From assembly GCA_011009095.1 (NCBI GenBank), contig VTPC01000965.1, forward strand, positions 1 to 64,000: 64,000 nt of DNA, in the 5' to 3' direction. Below, in pieces: positions 21,440 through 32,429 of this stretch. The stretch comes from Ignelater luminosus (taxonomy: Eukaryota; Arthropoda; Insecta; Coleoptera; Elateridae). The notes below the pieces were generated by a model that was not told the origin of the DNA, did not search any database, and saw only the letters and a list, made by a program, of their open reading frames with translations. Positions within the stretch are counted from its first letter, which is position 1, and each line of letters begins with the position of its first letter. The position numbers and the translations under genes are program-made.

Positions 21440-24400
21440 CATATCCCTATTTCAGGCTGTTATTTTTTAGTTTCTGTATATGCTTCCATAGATGAAGATC
21501 TTTATCATGATTAAACCTTTATTTCATTAGTTCATCATTTAAATGCTTTAAAGTTGATCGGTTAATTCCTTGTATTAAGGCGAGACACTCAGTATAAATT
21601 TTCCAATTCATTTTTATTCTCTGAATTGTTGAAATTTTTAATATTTTTTTCTTATAACTGTGTTCTTTCATTGTGTGTCTGACTTTAGTTGGATAAGAAC
21701 ATAAGAGGTCTGTGTAGTAAGTATTTTGTTACGAGAGGTTGCATTACAACGTCAAATGGTCCTTGACTACTTTTGGCAATTTTTAGCAAAATGGTTTTGC
21801 ATCCGTATTGCATTGTACACGGTGATTCATTGGCAGTATCTGTAAATGCAGCGTTTGCTTTGTTAAATGTGCTTTTGTCTCTGCCTATGTTTTATGTTTT
21901 AACAATACAAAGTGAGATTATGTCCCTCGTCCAACAAAATGCACTTTGACGTAATGGAAAGTGGCTGTATACACAGGAATAGACAATGGAAAAAATTTAC
22001 GTAGCTTCCTCACGAGGTTAATTTCAAATGAAGTCCTACCTTAAGTCATTACAGACGTTCATCCCACTTCCAAGGTTTATTATCTAATAAAAAGGTTGAA
22101 ACTGAAAGAAAATGGTAAAACCGAGAAAAATCAAACCTACAACCGCCCTCTCTTATACAGCGTCTTCTTGCATCAGTTGGTTTCAGCACTGTCCAAATGC
22201 AAAAGGCAAAATAATATAGAGATTTTATTTTTGCAACTTTTTTTAAAAGTCAATACAGTTGACCTCAACTTCAGGAATTTGTGTATTTTCATTAGTGCAT
22301 TGCTCAGTAAGACCATAAAATATTCCAAACTAGTATTTTTGAATTATTCTTTGTTGGATTATAAATATGCCACTAACAATTATGAGTACGTACTTCTTAA
22401 ATTATCTTGAAGGTCGTCTCGTGCATACAAATGTTTTCTAGTGATGCAATTAATAACTATGCAGGACAATATAAAATTAATCAGGTAGTATTCTCTATTA
22501 AATTGAGTTTATGATTTCGTACACTTTTTGTTTAAATGAGACAATCAACTTTGAGATTAAATATAAAAATATTTGCGCAATTATTCTATTAATTGTCATC
22601 AAATTGCCTTTCAAGTTTGTTCACATTACAATATAAGTAAGTCATCATTAAAATATACTTTTTCATTTTTCAAATAAACATCTTCCAACTTTCTTAAACT
22701 TTTTATGTAGCTCACGTATTTTACAACCATTTCCTGCAATATTTAAATGTAAAGTACAATTTCTTTTATTCAAATCGGTTCAGTTACTACTACTTTAGTC
22801 GTTTCTGCATAACTATATCGAGTTGTGAGATTTGTTCAAAAAAATTTACAAAAGTGAGAATAATCGACAAACTTGTTCTCTTGTATTTAATTTCGTCTTA
22901 ATCGACAATTTGATCGTTTGAAATTTAAATGCAACATTAAAAAGTGGAAGCAAATTTTTAGAAAATCATTTTTTATCAGAGCTATTTTGAATAATCGATC
23001 TACCTTATGCTAGTATGAGCTTTTCAAAGTCTCAAATTACATTCCTTGTTGAAAATCTTGCAAAGTCATCAATAACTTACAAGTTTACTACACGTACAAT
23101 ATTATTAATGATTTTCTCCTTGATCACCACCAGGATACTTTCAACGAAAGCATGTCTGCACCTTGTTTACATATCCAGAATTACCTTGCCAAGAATGTAC
23201 ACATGGCAAACTTGTGCATGTAGTAATAATAACATTGAATACAATGCAAGAAAATGTGCAAACGCATTCGTTTCTAAGAACTGAAACTTATTGCATGCAT
23301 TTAGATGATTAACAGTTACTCTTATTCCCCTTTCATTATTAGCTAATGAAGTTATTGTTGAGCTAATAGGTATAATAAAACAAATATAATACTGTTCACA
23401 GTATTATTAAATAAAAAAACAAGGAAGGAACTAGCATAACACATTCAAATTATTGCGGTCAGATAATTCATTAACAGGTGATGGTAGGGTATAGAATTAA
23501 GTCCTTGAGAGAACCATTGTTTGTCATTTCATTTCTCTTACGCTAATATTTAGGTAACAATATAATCATTATTTTTATGATAGGTTTAGTTCCTGGCATT
23601 TTTATAAGCAGGTTTTCTTACACTACAATTAGAAACCATTAGACTACGCCACATTTGTTTTTTTTCCAATTTGAAAATCTTATTAACAACATCCATAGCC
23701 TTCAGCAAGTTCACAGTCATTATAAGGATGAAAAATAAAAGAAAAGCCAGTGATTCTATTTCTTAAACCAGTTTTAATGCAGGGAGCGATGTGCATTGTA
23801 TGTTTAACTTACATAAATGACTATACATCAAGCTCCAGACGAAAACATACCTTTGAAATTACCTTTTGATTTTTTTTTCATAACTAGCTGGTACTTAAAC
23901 CATTCAACTTATTTTTTGTGAAATCAAAACCTACTAATTTATAAAATTGACATATATTAGTTTTTATCTGATTGAGAAATATTATTTTAATATTTTTTTA
24001 TAACTTCCAGAGGCATATTTAGAAAGGAAACGCCTCTGGTTACCTAAGGTGCCCTCACCCACCGTGTTAAGAATTCGCACATAGTACATGCATATTATGT
24101 TCTATTTTGTATGTCATAACTCTCTTAAACAATAACCCACATTTTTTAAGACGCCTACATTATCTAGAAGAATTGCATTTGAATGATATTTAAAATAAAT
24201 TATTCTTTGTGGGAAATATTCCAAATTTTTGTAACCTAATCGCAAAAGCTTCTCAGATTGCAGATTTTCCAATTTTACACATGTTCAGTTTTTCGTTATT
24301 ACTTTGTAAGATCATTAATGATACAGCAAATATCTCTACAGAAGAAGTCTTATAATAAACCAATGTCAAACGACCTTGCAAAATGTTGCAAGTAATCAAT

Positions 24401-25440
24401 CTTTCAATTAATTTGTCTGGAAATCTTTCCTTAAGCTAATTAATGTAATGGCAATGCCTTGTCAGTACCATATTTGATCCACTAAATTACCGGGGTCGCA
24501 AGAAGGTTTGTGACATGTGAACGTACTCTTTCGGGGTTAGCTTATTATCAAGAAAATATAAATCGATATAATACATGTAAATTTGTAAATATTTTATCTG
24601 TAGTTTTTTAAATATTAATATACAGTGATATGAAATAGTCTTAACGAAGTGCTTTTAAACATTTTTCCTAATTATCTTTAATTATCCAGCAGTTATTATT
24701 ATATTGGCAATGCCCCTGCTCATTATCTTCTTAGAATCTCATACAGAACAATTAGAATGGGATTTTCTCATACATAACAGATTATGTATTGGTTAAATAA
24801 TGCCAAAGTAATGGTGTCATTAAGTTCTACTTGAAATTAAAACCAATTATAGTATATTGTTAAGTATATAAGCCCTGCAACGACTTAGAATTTATTCGAC
24901 TAATTAATTTCGTCAAAAGTTCTAAAATGCTGTCCCAGAAGAAACAAGCAACAGTGCTAAAGTTAAGTGTAATCAGTCTTCAGTTATTAGAGTTAACTCT
25001 ACTATCAGAAAGTATTTGATTTATTTATAGTGTAAGAAAAGCAAGTTAGAGAACCTTAACACTGCAGCCTGTTATTGGTTTATTGTGTTTGATCTAATTA
25101 CTTTTAGATGAAGAGGTTCACACTCGAATATAATGTGAGAGGCTGCCTCTCCCTCTTTATCATTCGTAAGGTGCACGTTCCTTATGTGTGTTCTGCAGTA
25201 TCTTCTTAATTATATTTGCTGTCTCTTAATTCTGCAACATTATAACAATGCTATTGGTATTGTTTGTTTATCCATTCACCCATCCTGCTACGTATTATAG
25301 CTTTAGTGATTTTAAACACTAACTCAGGACATGTAAATGTAGCCCTTCTTGGCTAGAGAATCAATTTTTCAGCCCAGATGCCCATATCAGGGTTACTCTG
25401 TTTAGGTTTTCAAGATCAGTTTTAAGATAATTGGATGACT
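21440..25440. other. AT-rich DNA without recognisable genes
   Basis: Apart from the weak candidate at 24.87-25.02 kb, nothing stands out. Open frames (for example 104 codons at 22096-22410) are AT-rich readings without motifs. Confidence 0.45.
24865..25019 (+). other. TATA-like box and 30-codon ORF, weak gene candidate
   Basis: TATATAAG at 24865-24872 precedes an ATG at 24927 by about 60 bp; the ORF runs 30 codons to TGA (25019). The predicted peptide starts MLSQKKQATVLKL and ends in a leucine-rich stretch. It lacks a clear signal peptide. No intron or polyadenylation signal was confirmed. Chance is a real possibility in DNA this AT-rich. Confidence 0.15.
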
Positions 25441-25590
25441 GCTGACTGCTTTTAGAGCGACCTAGCTATCAGGATACCTCTGCCCCGATAGGTTCTCCTT
25501 CTTCTTTTTCAAGTACCATCTCCGTTCCGAAGGTTGGGAATCATCAAAGCTTATTGTACTTTCGATACCATTGATCTAAATAGGTTGCAG

Positions 25591-26205
25591 TTATAACAGT
25601 CTCGCAGATTTTTCAGCCAAGAGTGTCTTCTTCTTCCTATTGATCTTCCTACTATTTTTCCCTGCATTAATATTTTCAGAATAAAGATTGAAGAACTTTG
25701 GTGAAAGTACGCATCCTTGTCTAACACTCCTTTTTATTTCTATTTCTTCAGTTGTTTTTTGTTCTGCCCGCACTACTATTTTTTGACTAATATATAAGTT
25801 TGAGATGATCCTAATATCTTTTGAGTCTAGGTTCTTCTCTCTTAGTAGTTTTATGAGGTGGTCGTGTTTTATTTTGATGAAGGCACATATATATGTCTTG
25901 ATTTACATATTTGGGACATAACGTTAAGCGCAAACAGCCCCTCTCTGGTACCGAGTCCCCTCCGAAATCCAATTTGAGTTTAACTTATATCCTGTTCTAG
26001 CTTTCTGTATATTCTGGCATGTATCACTTCCAGAAAAGTGTTTAGACTTATTACGCGGTAATCTGCACAATTTTTAACATTTTTCTTTTTCGCTAGAATA
26101 ATAAAAGTTGATATTAGCCATTCGCTTGGTATTATTCCTGTTTCATAGATGATGCTAAACAGGTCAACTAAGATATGAAGTTGGTCTTCTTCAATCAGTC
26201 TAAGA
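25591..26205 (-). pseudogene. RTE reverse transcriptase, N-terminal half
   Basis: The minus-strand reading contains LIDLFSIIYETGIIPSEWL, NCADYRVISL, ARIYRKLEQDIS and GFRRGLGTREGLFALNVMSQ, then RSVRQGCVLSPKFFNLYSENI (the VRQGC.LSP.LFN box). Several frame changes occur. The segment after NLYSENI does not continue into a YxDD motif, so the polymerase is truncated. Confidence 0.8.
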
Positions 26206-26208
26206 ATC

Positions 26209-26693
26209 TCAGATGGCAGTTCGTTTAGACCCGGTGCTTTTCCATTTTTTTAGCGTCTTCAGCACACATTCAACTTCTCCTTTTATTATTTCTGGTCCTT
26301 CGTCTTTCTGTGTGTTTTCAAATTTTCTTTCGTTTTTGCTGTCTCCAAATAATTCCTCGACATACTTCTTCCATATTTTCAGCTTTTCTTCTATGTCTAT
26401 AATCATTTTACCATCTACGTTATATAATATGTTGGATTGTCTACGTTTTTGCGTCCCTGCCATTTCTTTTAGTTTCTAAGGACGTTAAAGTTGCCATGTT
26501 TTGCTTGTAATTCGTCAATTTCCTCGTACGTTTTCTTGTAAAAGTCCTCTTTTGCTTCTCTGATTTTAGTTCGTATTTGTTTTTGGGTTGTTTTATATTG
26601 TTGATTGCATTTTCCTTTAAAGGTACTTCGTTTGTTCATGAGCTGAAGAATCTTCCTTTCCGCAAAGCTGTTTCTGTGTTGAAACTCTGCCAT
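26209..26693 (-). pseudogene. RTE linker region
   Basis: Two consecutive minus-strand frames, rich in lysine and glutamate. The first has KREAKEDFYKKTYEEIDELQ-like helices and ends AKHGNFNVLRN. The second has DGKMIIDIEEKLKIWKKYVEELF, which parallels the GKIIVDLENKIEKWTEY of the other RTE-like copy (4200 region). It ends with VLKTLKKWKSTGSKRTAI, the usual approach to the RT. A frame change lies near 26465. Confidence 0.75.
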
Positions 26694-26799
26694 TTTTCAT
26701 TGATGTTTTGTTCATTTAAATAGTTTTCTGTTCTATTCAGTTCTCCTAAGTTTTCTTTTATGCTTTCTTTTATGTTCAGCTTTAAACTTTCTTTTGCAG

Positions 26800-27550
26800 A
26801 CGTTTTGTATATATGTGTGACTTTCCTGTTGTTTGTTTTATTTTTTGAGTATAATACGTGCTCGAGCTATTAAAGGATTGTAGTCTTAAGAGACATCGGC
26901 CCCCGAGTGCGCCTTGACAGATTTGATAAAATTTTTGTATTATTCGTTTATTACAATATAGTCTATCTGATTTCTGATTATTTTTTGTTTATTGTCTTGT
27001 GGAGACTTCCATATATAGAACCTTCGATTAGGCAGTTAGTAAAAAGTATTAGTGATTATAATGTATGTTGTCTGTCTTCTCTTTCGCTTCTTGTCCCAAG
27101 CCCATATTTACCCACATATTTGCCGCGTTGTCGTTTTCCTATCTTCAAGTTGAAATCACCCATTATTGTTGTGGCATCTTTTGATTTTGTTGATGCTAGT
27201 GCTTTATTTATATCTTTGTAGAACGTCTCTATTTCTTCATCAGATTCTTCGTCGGTGGAAGCATATACCTGTATTATATTAAACTTAATTCTGTTTGTCT
27301 GAAGTTGTAGGAGCACGACTCTATCTGATATTGGAGTTAAATTTGTAAGAGATGACGCGATATCTTTTGACACGATGATTGCAACTCCGTTTCTATGGTG
27401 GGTTTTGTTATTTCCGGAAGAGAACACTGTCCCTAATGTAGTAGAAAACTGACCCGAGTCTGGCCACCTGACGTCACTGATTTCTAAGATATTCATGTTT
27501 AGTCTTTGCATTTCTTGTAATACATTATACATCTTTCCAGGTTCGTACAA
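26800..27550 (-). pseudogene. RTE endonuclease (EEP fold) domain
   Basis: A minus-strand frame of 164 residues (27550-27056). ILEISDVRWPDSGQF carries a D.RW motif (usual ..SE.RW), followed by HHRNGVAIIV, FNIIQVYASTDEESDEE and TTIMGDFNLKIG. These are the ordered strands of the exonuclease-endonuclease-phosphatase fold, including the GDFN catalytic motif. The usual EVRW glutamate region reads ISDVRW. Past 27056 the frame shifts, but RRFYIWKSPQDN and QIDYIVI are still readable to about 26940. The domain nicks target DNA in the family. This copy is inactive because of frameshifts. Confidence 0.85.
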
Positions 27551-28379
27551 ACAAAGTACTAATCCTTATTATTCTCCCGGGTATTCTTCGCACCTCCTGA
27601 CCATTTAGGGTCTGCCAGGGACTTTATTAATTTCTGTCATGATGATTAGCTAGGAAAAACTAATGTAGTGGTTTTCCGTTGCCTTCCACATCGCAGTATC
27701 TTGATCCTTACTATTGTTACAGATCTGTCCAAAAGTATCTGATACTAAGCCTTACCGACGTTTTTCCCATGTTTAGCCTAATTTAGTACTGGTATAGCTA
27801 TTACCCAACACCTGGCTAGATTTTGGTTTTATTTGATTTCCTTTGTACCTGTCATATTTGACGGACTTTCCCCTATCCACTACCTGGGTAGGTGCCCGAT
27901 GAGGGGTTTTTCCTTATGTTCTCCAAAAAGCAGGCAGACGAGGTAATATTTCCCTAACGATGCTGAAGCATTGAATCTGGGGTTTACATCATAAATTCGA
28001 GCTTCAGGGAGTTGAGGGGATTGAGTTTCGGATCGCAAAATAAACGGATGTCAGACGGACAATCGGCAATAATGATTCTTGTTATTGAATGATATTATGA
28101 AAGTGTTTCGACTAATTTACACGTTGTTTAGTAAGTGATAAGTTATCCCGAATAAGTGAAAGTTTTTGTCTAGTCTCGAATTCTCGTAACGCACATTTAC
28201 AAAAATTACTGAGAGTTGAGTTCCGACTGGAAAGCGAGGCGATCGCCCGGCATGTAGCTAGTCGTCGTCCACCTTGAACCTCATCATACAAAAATAGCTG
28301 ACCTAAAATCGAATTTATTTATTTGCTTATGCTGGAATTTTATGCATTTTATTTCAAAGATAGGAAAATCTGCAGGAAT

Positions 28380-29640
28380 AGATGATAAAATGTAGTGGAC
28401 AATCATGTATGAGAACAAAGCGCTAAAGGAAAGTACAGCTCTCGAGAACTGGAAGCCGGAAATAATTGTACCTATATACAAGAAAAGAGACAGCAGCAAT
28501 TGTGATAACTGGAAGGAAATATCGCTTATTAGTGTACTGGGAAAACTATATGCGAGGCTGCTAGAGATAAGCATTAGAAAACAAGTCGACCAGTCAATTA
28601 AAGAAGCACAATGCGGCTTTAGAAAATAGAGAGGAACTCAAAATCTGATATTTACAATGAGACAAATCAAAGGAAAAACAAAAAAACAACAAAGAGTCAC
28701 ACGTTTGCTACATAGATTTAGAGAAAGCCTTTGACAAGCTGAAGAGCAAGAAACGTGGAACAGCTTAAATAAAAGAGGAACCCCACAGGAAATAATACAA
28801 GCCGTAAAGCCTATACATCAATAGTAACTGCATGCTAAGGGTCAGACTTAAAACCTCATATAAATTCAGAACATGAGAAGAAGTAAGACAAGGCTGCAAC
28901 CTCAGCCCTCTGCTATTCATTTTGGTAATAGATGATGTAGTAAAAGACACTAAGCCACGAATCATAGATTACCACGTAGGATACAGAAAGTTACAAGCAG
29001 TAGAAGTCAACGAGCTAGTATTTTTTTGACGACATGGTGTTAATTGCAAAATCAGAACGGACTCTGCAAAACAACCCTGAGATGTATACCAGGGAAATAG
29101 AAAAGAAAGAAATGAAGATAAATGTTGACAAAACAAAAGCAATGATAATAGCCTAACAAACAGGAGAACACCACATATATGTAAAATCTTGGAGCAGGTG
29201 GAAATATACAAATATCTAGGAACCGTAATAAACCATGAAAATAAAACAGAAAAGGAAAAAAATGAAAGAGCAATAAGAACAACGTTTATGGCGAAAAAGG
29301 AAATGTTTTTCGCAAACAGCATTTTTAGCTTTCTGCGGTTTGAAAGTACATACAATAACTTTGACATCTGTGTTTCTTAAAATGTATTCAATCAAACCAT
29401 TCTAGACGATCCAATCCGCATCCAATTTTGGGCATTGCTTAAAAATAAAAGCAAAAGTTTACATTAACGAGATAGAAGTAACGGATAAGATATCAAGTGT
29501 ATAGAGAGGCAGCCAAATAACCACAGGGGAGATACGAAAAGTCAAGATAGACAGCAACGATTATACATAGGAGGAAGGCAAGAGTAAAAGGCCAGAAAGT
29601 GGAAAAGAACCAGAAGGGATTTTAAAAGCTAACAAGAGCA
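28380..29640 (+). pseudogene. Non-LTR reverse transcriptase remnant
   Basis: The plus-strand reading begins MYENKALKESTALENWK, continues IIVPIYKKRDSSNCDNWKEISLISVLGKLYARLLE and AQCGFRK, then a stop. Further pieces follow in shifting frames: YIDLEKAFDK-like (about 28715), EEVRQGCNLSPLLFILVIDD (about 28880), a degraded FF.DD catalytic box (about 29025), KKEMKINVDKTKAMI (about 29105) and VEIYKYLGTVINHENKTEKE (29195). The order is that of a full non-LTR RT. The type is close to, but distinct from, the minus-strand RTE-like copies. At least five frame breaks show old decay. Confidence 0.85.
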
Positions 29641-29644
29641 CCAC

Positions 29645-29960
29645 AAAAAAAAGAAGAAGACGACAAAATGGACAAATTAATCAATATGATGATAGATTTA
29701 ATGAGCGACGCAAAAGAGATAAAACAAAATCATACAAAACTTTAAGAAGAAATGATAGAGAAAACAAAAGTCTAAAAAAAGAAAACATACGACTACAAAA
29801 CGACATGAATAAAATGAAGATGACTGAAAGACTAGAAAAAATAATGTCGTGTTGACGGGACTCAGAATAGTTACAGAGAACAGAAAAGATTTAAGAAGCG
29901 CAACCAAGAAATTTGAGGCTTCAAGGATTAAGTAAAGTATTCCAGCTCTAGTATACCATA
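29645..29960 (+). pseudogene. ORF1-like coiled coil of a non-LTR element
   Basis: From about 29668 the plus strand reads MDKLINMMIDLMSDAKEIKQNHTKL and then, across a frameshift, KENIRLQNDMNKMKMTERLEK. This is a heptad-rich, lysine/glutamate coiled coil of the kind seen at the start of LINE-type proteins. It follows the RT remnant above, so it probably marks the start of a second, truncated element. No RNA-binding domain follows. Confidence 0.45.
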
Positions 29961-30039
29961 TCATACAGCTGTACCTCTTCAGTCCTGCTTAGTTGAATGA
30001 TAAACGGTTGATTGTAATTTTCATTTCATTTCAGCCTCT

Positions 30040-31260
30040 GCGCCGCTAATTTCTCCTCCGCCTTAATTACTATGCAATAAGACTTAGGATGGCCTCCATC
30101 GCTGTAGTAGGAAAGGATTTTATTTCATCGATAATACAGAGGTAGGCAAGTCTTTAGAGCTTTGATAGTTCTGTTATTGTTGCCTGTTTTCGTTCTACCA
30201 TTGGCCACCATACAAGCAAACCATAGATTATCATAGGTCTAACCACAGCTGCATCCAGATTGATGCCCAGAGTTAAAAAGTTCTGCACTTATCAATCCGC
30301 CATTTTTCTTGTACTGCTGTTTTCCAAGGATTTACACTAAGGTTCTCCTTAACACATTATTTTTCTAGTATGTTTAGAGAGTCTTGCATTAGCTCTAAAG
30401 CCACATTTATATATCTTCTTGATACTGACATGATAATGTCAGTTTGACAAGGAGTTCGTCTTCTACCAAGTTCCACAGGAGGAAAGACTAAACTTTCTCC
30501 CTGACAACTTCCACCTCCACCGTTTTCCCAAACTTGAATGTGTATGTCTAGTGTGTATCATGTTTTTGATCCATTTACAGAGTGTTTCCTCTACTCAATG
30601 ATTCCTTACTGCCGCCACTATTGGCTCATAGGAGATATGGTCAAAGGCGTCCTCTCATAAAGCAATTCCATTTTGTTGTTGTCATCTGTAATTTTTTAGT
30701 TACTTAAAACAGAAAATAGAAATGTCCTCGCTCATAACGTGGCAAAATCCCGTCACAAGATATCAAGTTGCTTTTGGCTTTCAGTCAAGAAAGACGGTTA
30801 GTTGACAATTGCATTTTCAACGCAGTACTAGTTAGTGAACAGTAGTTTCGCATGATTTTCCTGAGTGATATCCATGTTGGTGAAAATGCAATAGGCTATC
30901 TCTAGAAAAGTTATCAATCAGTTTTTCTCTCAGCTTTAACATAAAAGATGATAAGTTTGATGGGTCTGAGGCTGTAACCTGCATGCGATCCCTATCAGGT
31001 GTTGGTGTAAAGCAATCCTTGATCGCTTTAAGACGGAGGGTATATATCCTGTTGTCGGGCATGCTCTCAGTAGTTTCCTATAGTGAGATGTGATAGCTCC
31101 TGTAGAGGTAAAACTCAATTATGACTTTGTGGGATATCAGACAATCTCTTCTAGTAGCCCCAACAGTAGGCTAATGCGGATTTGGCTGTTATCCACTTGG
31201 TAAATTAGCTACGTGTGAATTTGGAAAGTGCGTTTGGACGAGTACCTTCAGAATTTTATT
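30040..31260 (-). pseudogene. jockey-like non-LTR reverse transcriptase remnant
   Basis: Minus-strand pieces in family order: LREKLIDNFSRDSLLHFHQHGYHSGKSCETTVH (the QHGF..G.S...AL motif, 31062-30832), EDAFDHISYEPIVAAVRNH (about 30650), VEETLCKWIKNMI (about 30590), a degraded GC..GG..SP..W box (about 30490), NPWKTAVQEKWRI (about 30320) and the C-terminal YGLLVWWP..E..KLKRLAYL..DE type segment (about 30230-30060). This matches the jockey-type lineage rather than the RTE-like copies nearby. Stops and shifts are frequent. The YxDD box is unrecognisable. Confidence 0.75.
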
Positions 31261-31814
31261 TTAGTATCGTCCTTACAAGTTCCACCAGATCTTGCTAGGT
31301 GCAAGGTAGCAACAGTCGAGTGTTTATAACTTCTTAAAATAACTTCCTCTAGGATTCTTTCTTGGCTTTACATATTTGTTTGTTCTATTTTGGAAGTGTA
31401 TGATACTATTCGTTACACTCTCCAGTTCTCCTAATTAAATAACTTAAATGTGTCTTTTCAGAGTTTTGCCAGTTTTTAGCTCACCAGCTGGACATTATCA
31501 GTTGTTTTTTTTCGGATACGTGTGACGAAAGTAGATTTGTTGTCTCTATTCAGAATTTCAAAGTTTTGTTGAGAGCTGCAGGTTTCAGTTTTTCACATAA
31601 GGAAGAATTTTCACTTTTATTGCTGCCATGTCCCAACAACAGAAGCTTTGCAGTTTTAAAGATGGTAATTCATTCCTGATTATTATGCGGAATCTGGCAT
31701 TTCCAAGGTTAGATTTGTATATTAGTTCATCTTTGATAATACCTAAGCCAAGAACTTTGCTATTAGATTTTCTAATATTATACATTCGCCTAAGACGACT
31801 GTTGCTGCCTTATT

Positions 31815-32420
31815 GTGCCGAAGGTTTTATCCGAAGTACCTTCAGCATTATCAACTTCAGATTCATTTCTAAAAATTATACAACAAAGAATATATAGAAA
31901 ATGCAAAAATGTTATTGGAAATGGATTTAGGCAAAAGCTCAGTACAAGAAAAGCAATGATGGTCCAAAACTGCTATGATCAAAGAAAGAACATATGCTTT
32001 GTAGACTACGAGAAAGCATTTGACAGAGTTAATCTTAGTTTGCGATTTACCAAATGTGACATGTGGTCAGTGTTGCTTTACGGAATGGAGGGTTGAACAT
32101 TAGAAACTAAAGACATGAACAAATTAGAAGCTTTCGAGATGTGGCTGTACCGACGAATCCTTAAAATACCATGGACTGCAAGGGTATCAAATGAAGAAGT
32201 GCTAAGAAGAATCAATAGGGAACGTGAACTTTCTATGACAGTAAAAAAGCGAAAAACAGCATATCTCGGACACATCATGAGAAACACCAAATACCAGCTC
32301 CTACAACTAATCCTAAAAGGAAAAATCGAGGCTGGCAAAAGAGGAATCGGTAGAAAGATGTCCTCGCTCCAAAATAGGACTGCAAATAAAGTAGTCACTA
32401 ATCCATACAGCTGGAGATAG
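31815..32420 (+). pseudogene. Internally deleted RTE-like reverse transcriptase
   Basis: Plus-strand frame 1 ends NICFVDYEKAFDRVNL, the first catalytic Asp region. It then jumps directly to RFTKCDMWSVLLYGMEG, which in relatives lies about 150-200 residues later, after the YxDD box. After a stop the C-terminal domain continues (32115-32420) with EAFEMWLYRRILKIPWTARVSNEEVLRRI and KRKTAYLGHIMR, then a GKIEAGKRGIGRK basic end. The whole catalytic centre is missing. The join is clean and in frame, which suggests an internal deletion before or during insertion, although later deletion is possible. Confidence 0.85.
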
Positions 32421-32429
32421 AGACGAGAT

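Larger units (their letters stand above)
25560..27760 (-). mobile_element. RTE-like non-LTR retrotransposon remnant, second copy
   Basis: Minus-strand element with endonuclease (27550 to about 26800), linker (26693-26209) and RT (about 26200-25591). It lacks the YxDD motif and everything after it, so it is truncated at the 3' side or overwritten at about 25.5 kb. The 5' flank (27.6-27.76 kb) resembles the same position in the 1.4-5.2 kb element. The protein pieces are similar in kind but not identical to that copy, so the two are separate, diverged insertions. Confidence 0.75.

Noticed and set aside
23015..23284. 89-codon plus-strand frame with cysteines near the end
   Set aside because: No signal peptide, no spacing pattern of a known cysteine fold, no promoter or polyadenylation signals; compatible with chance.
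28284..29367. Minus-strand hydrophobic frames up to 132 codons
   Set aside because: They are antisense readings of an A-rich plus-strand RT remnant, which naturally give Phe/Leu/Ser-rich translations.
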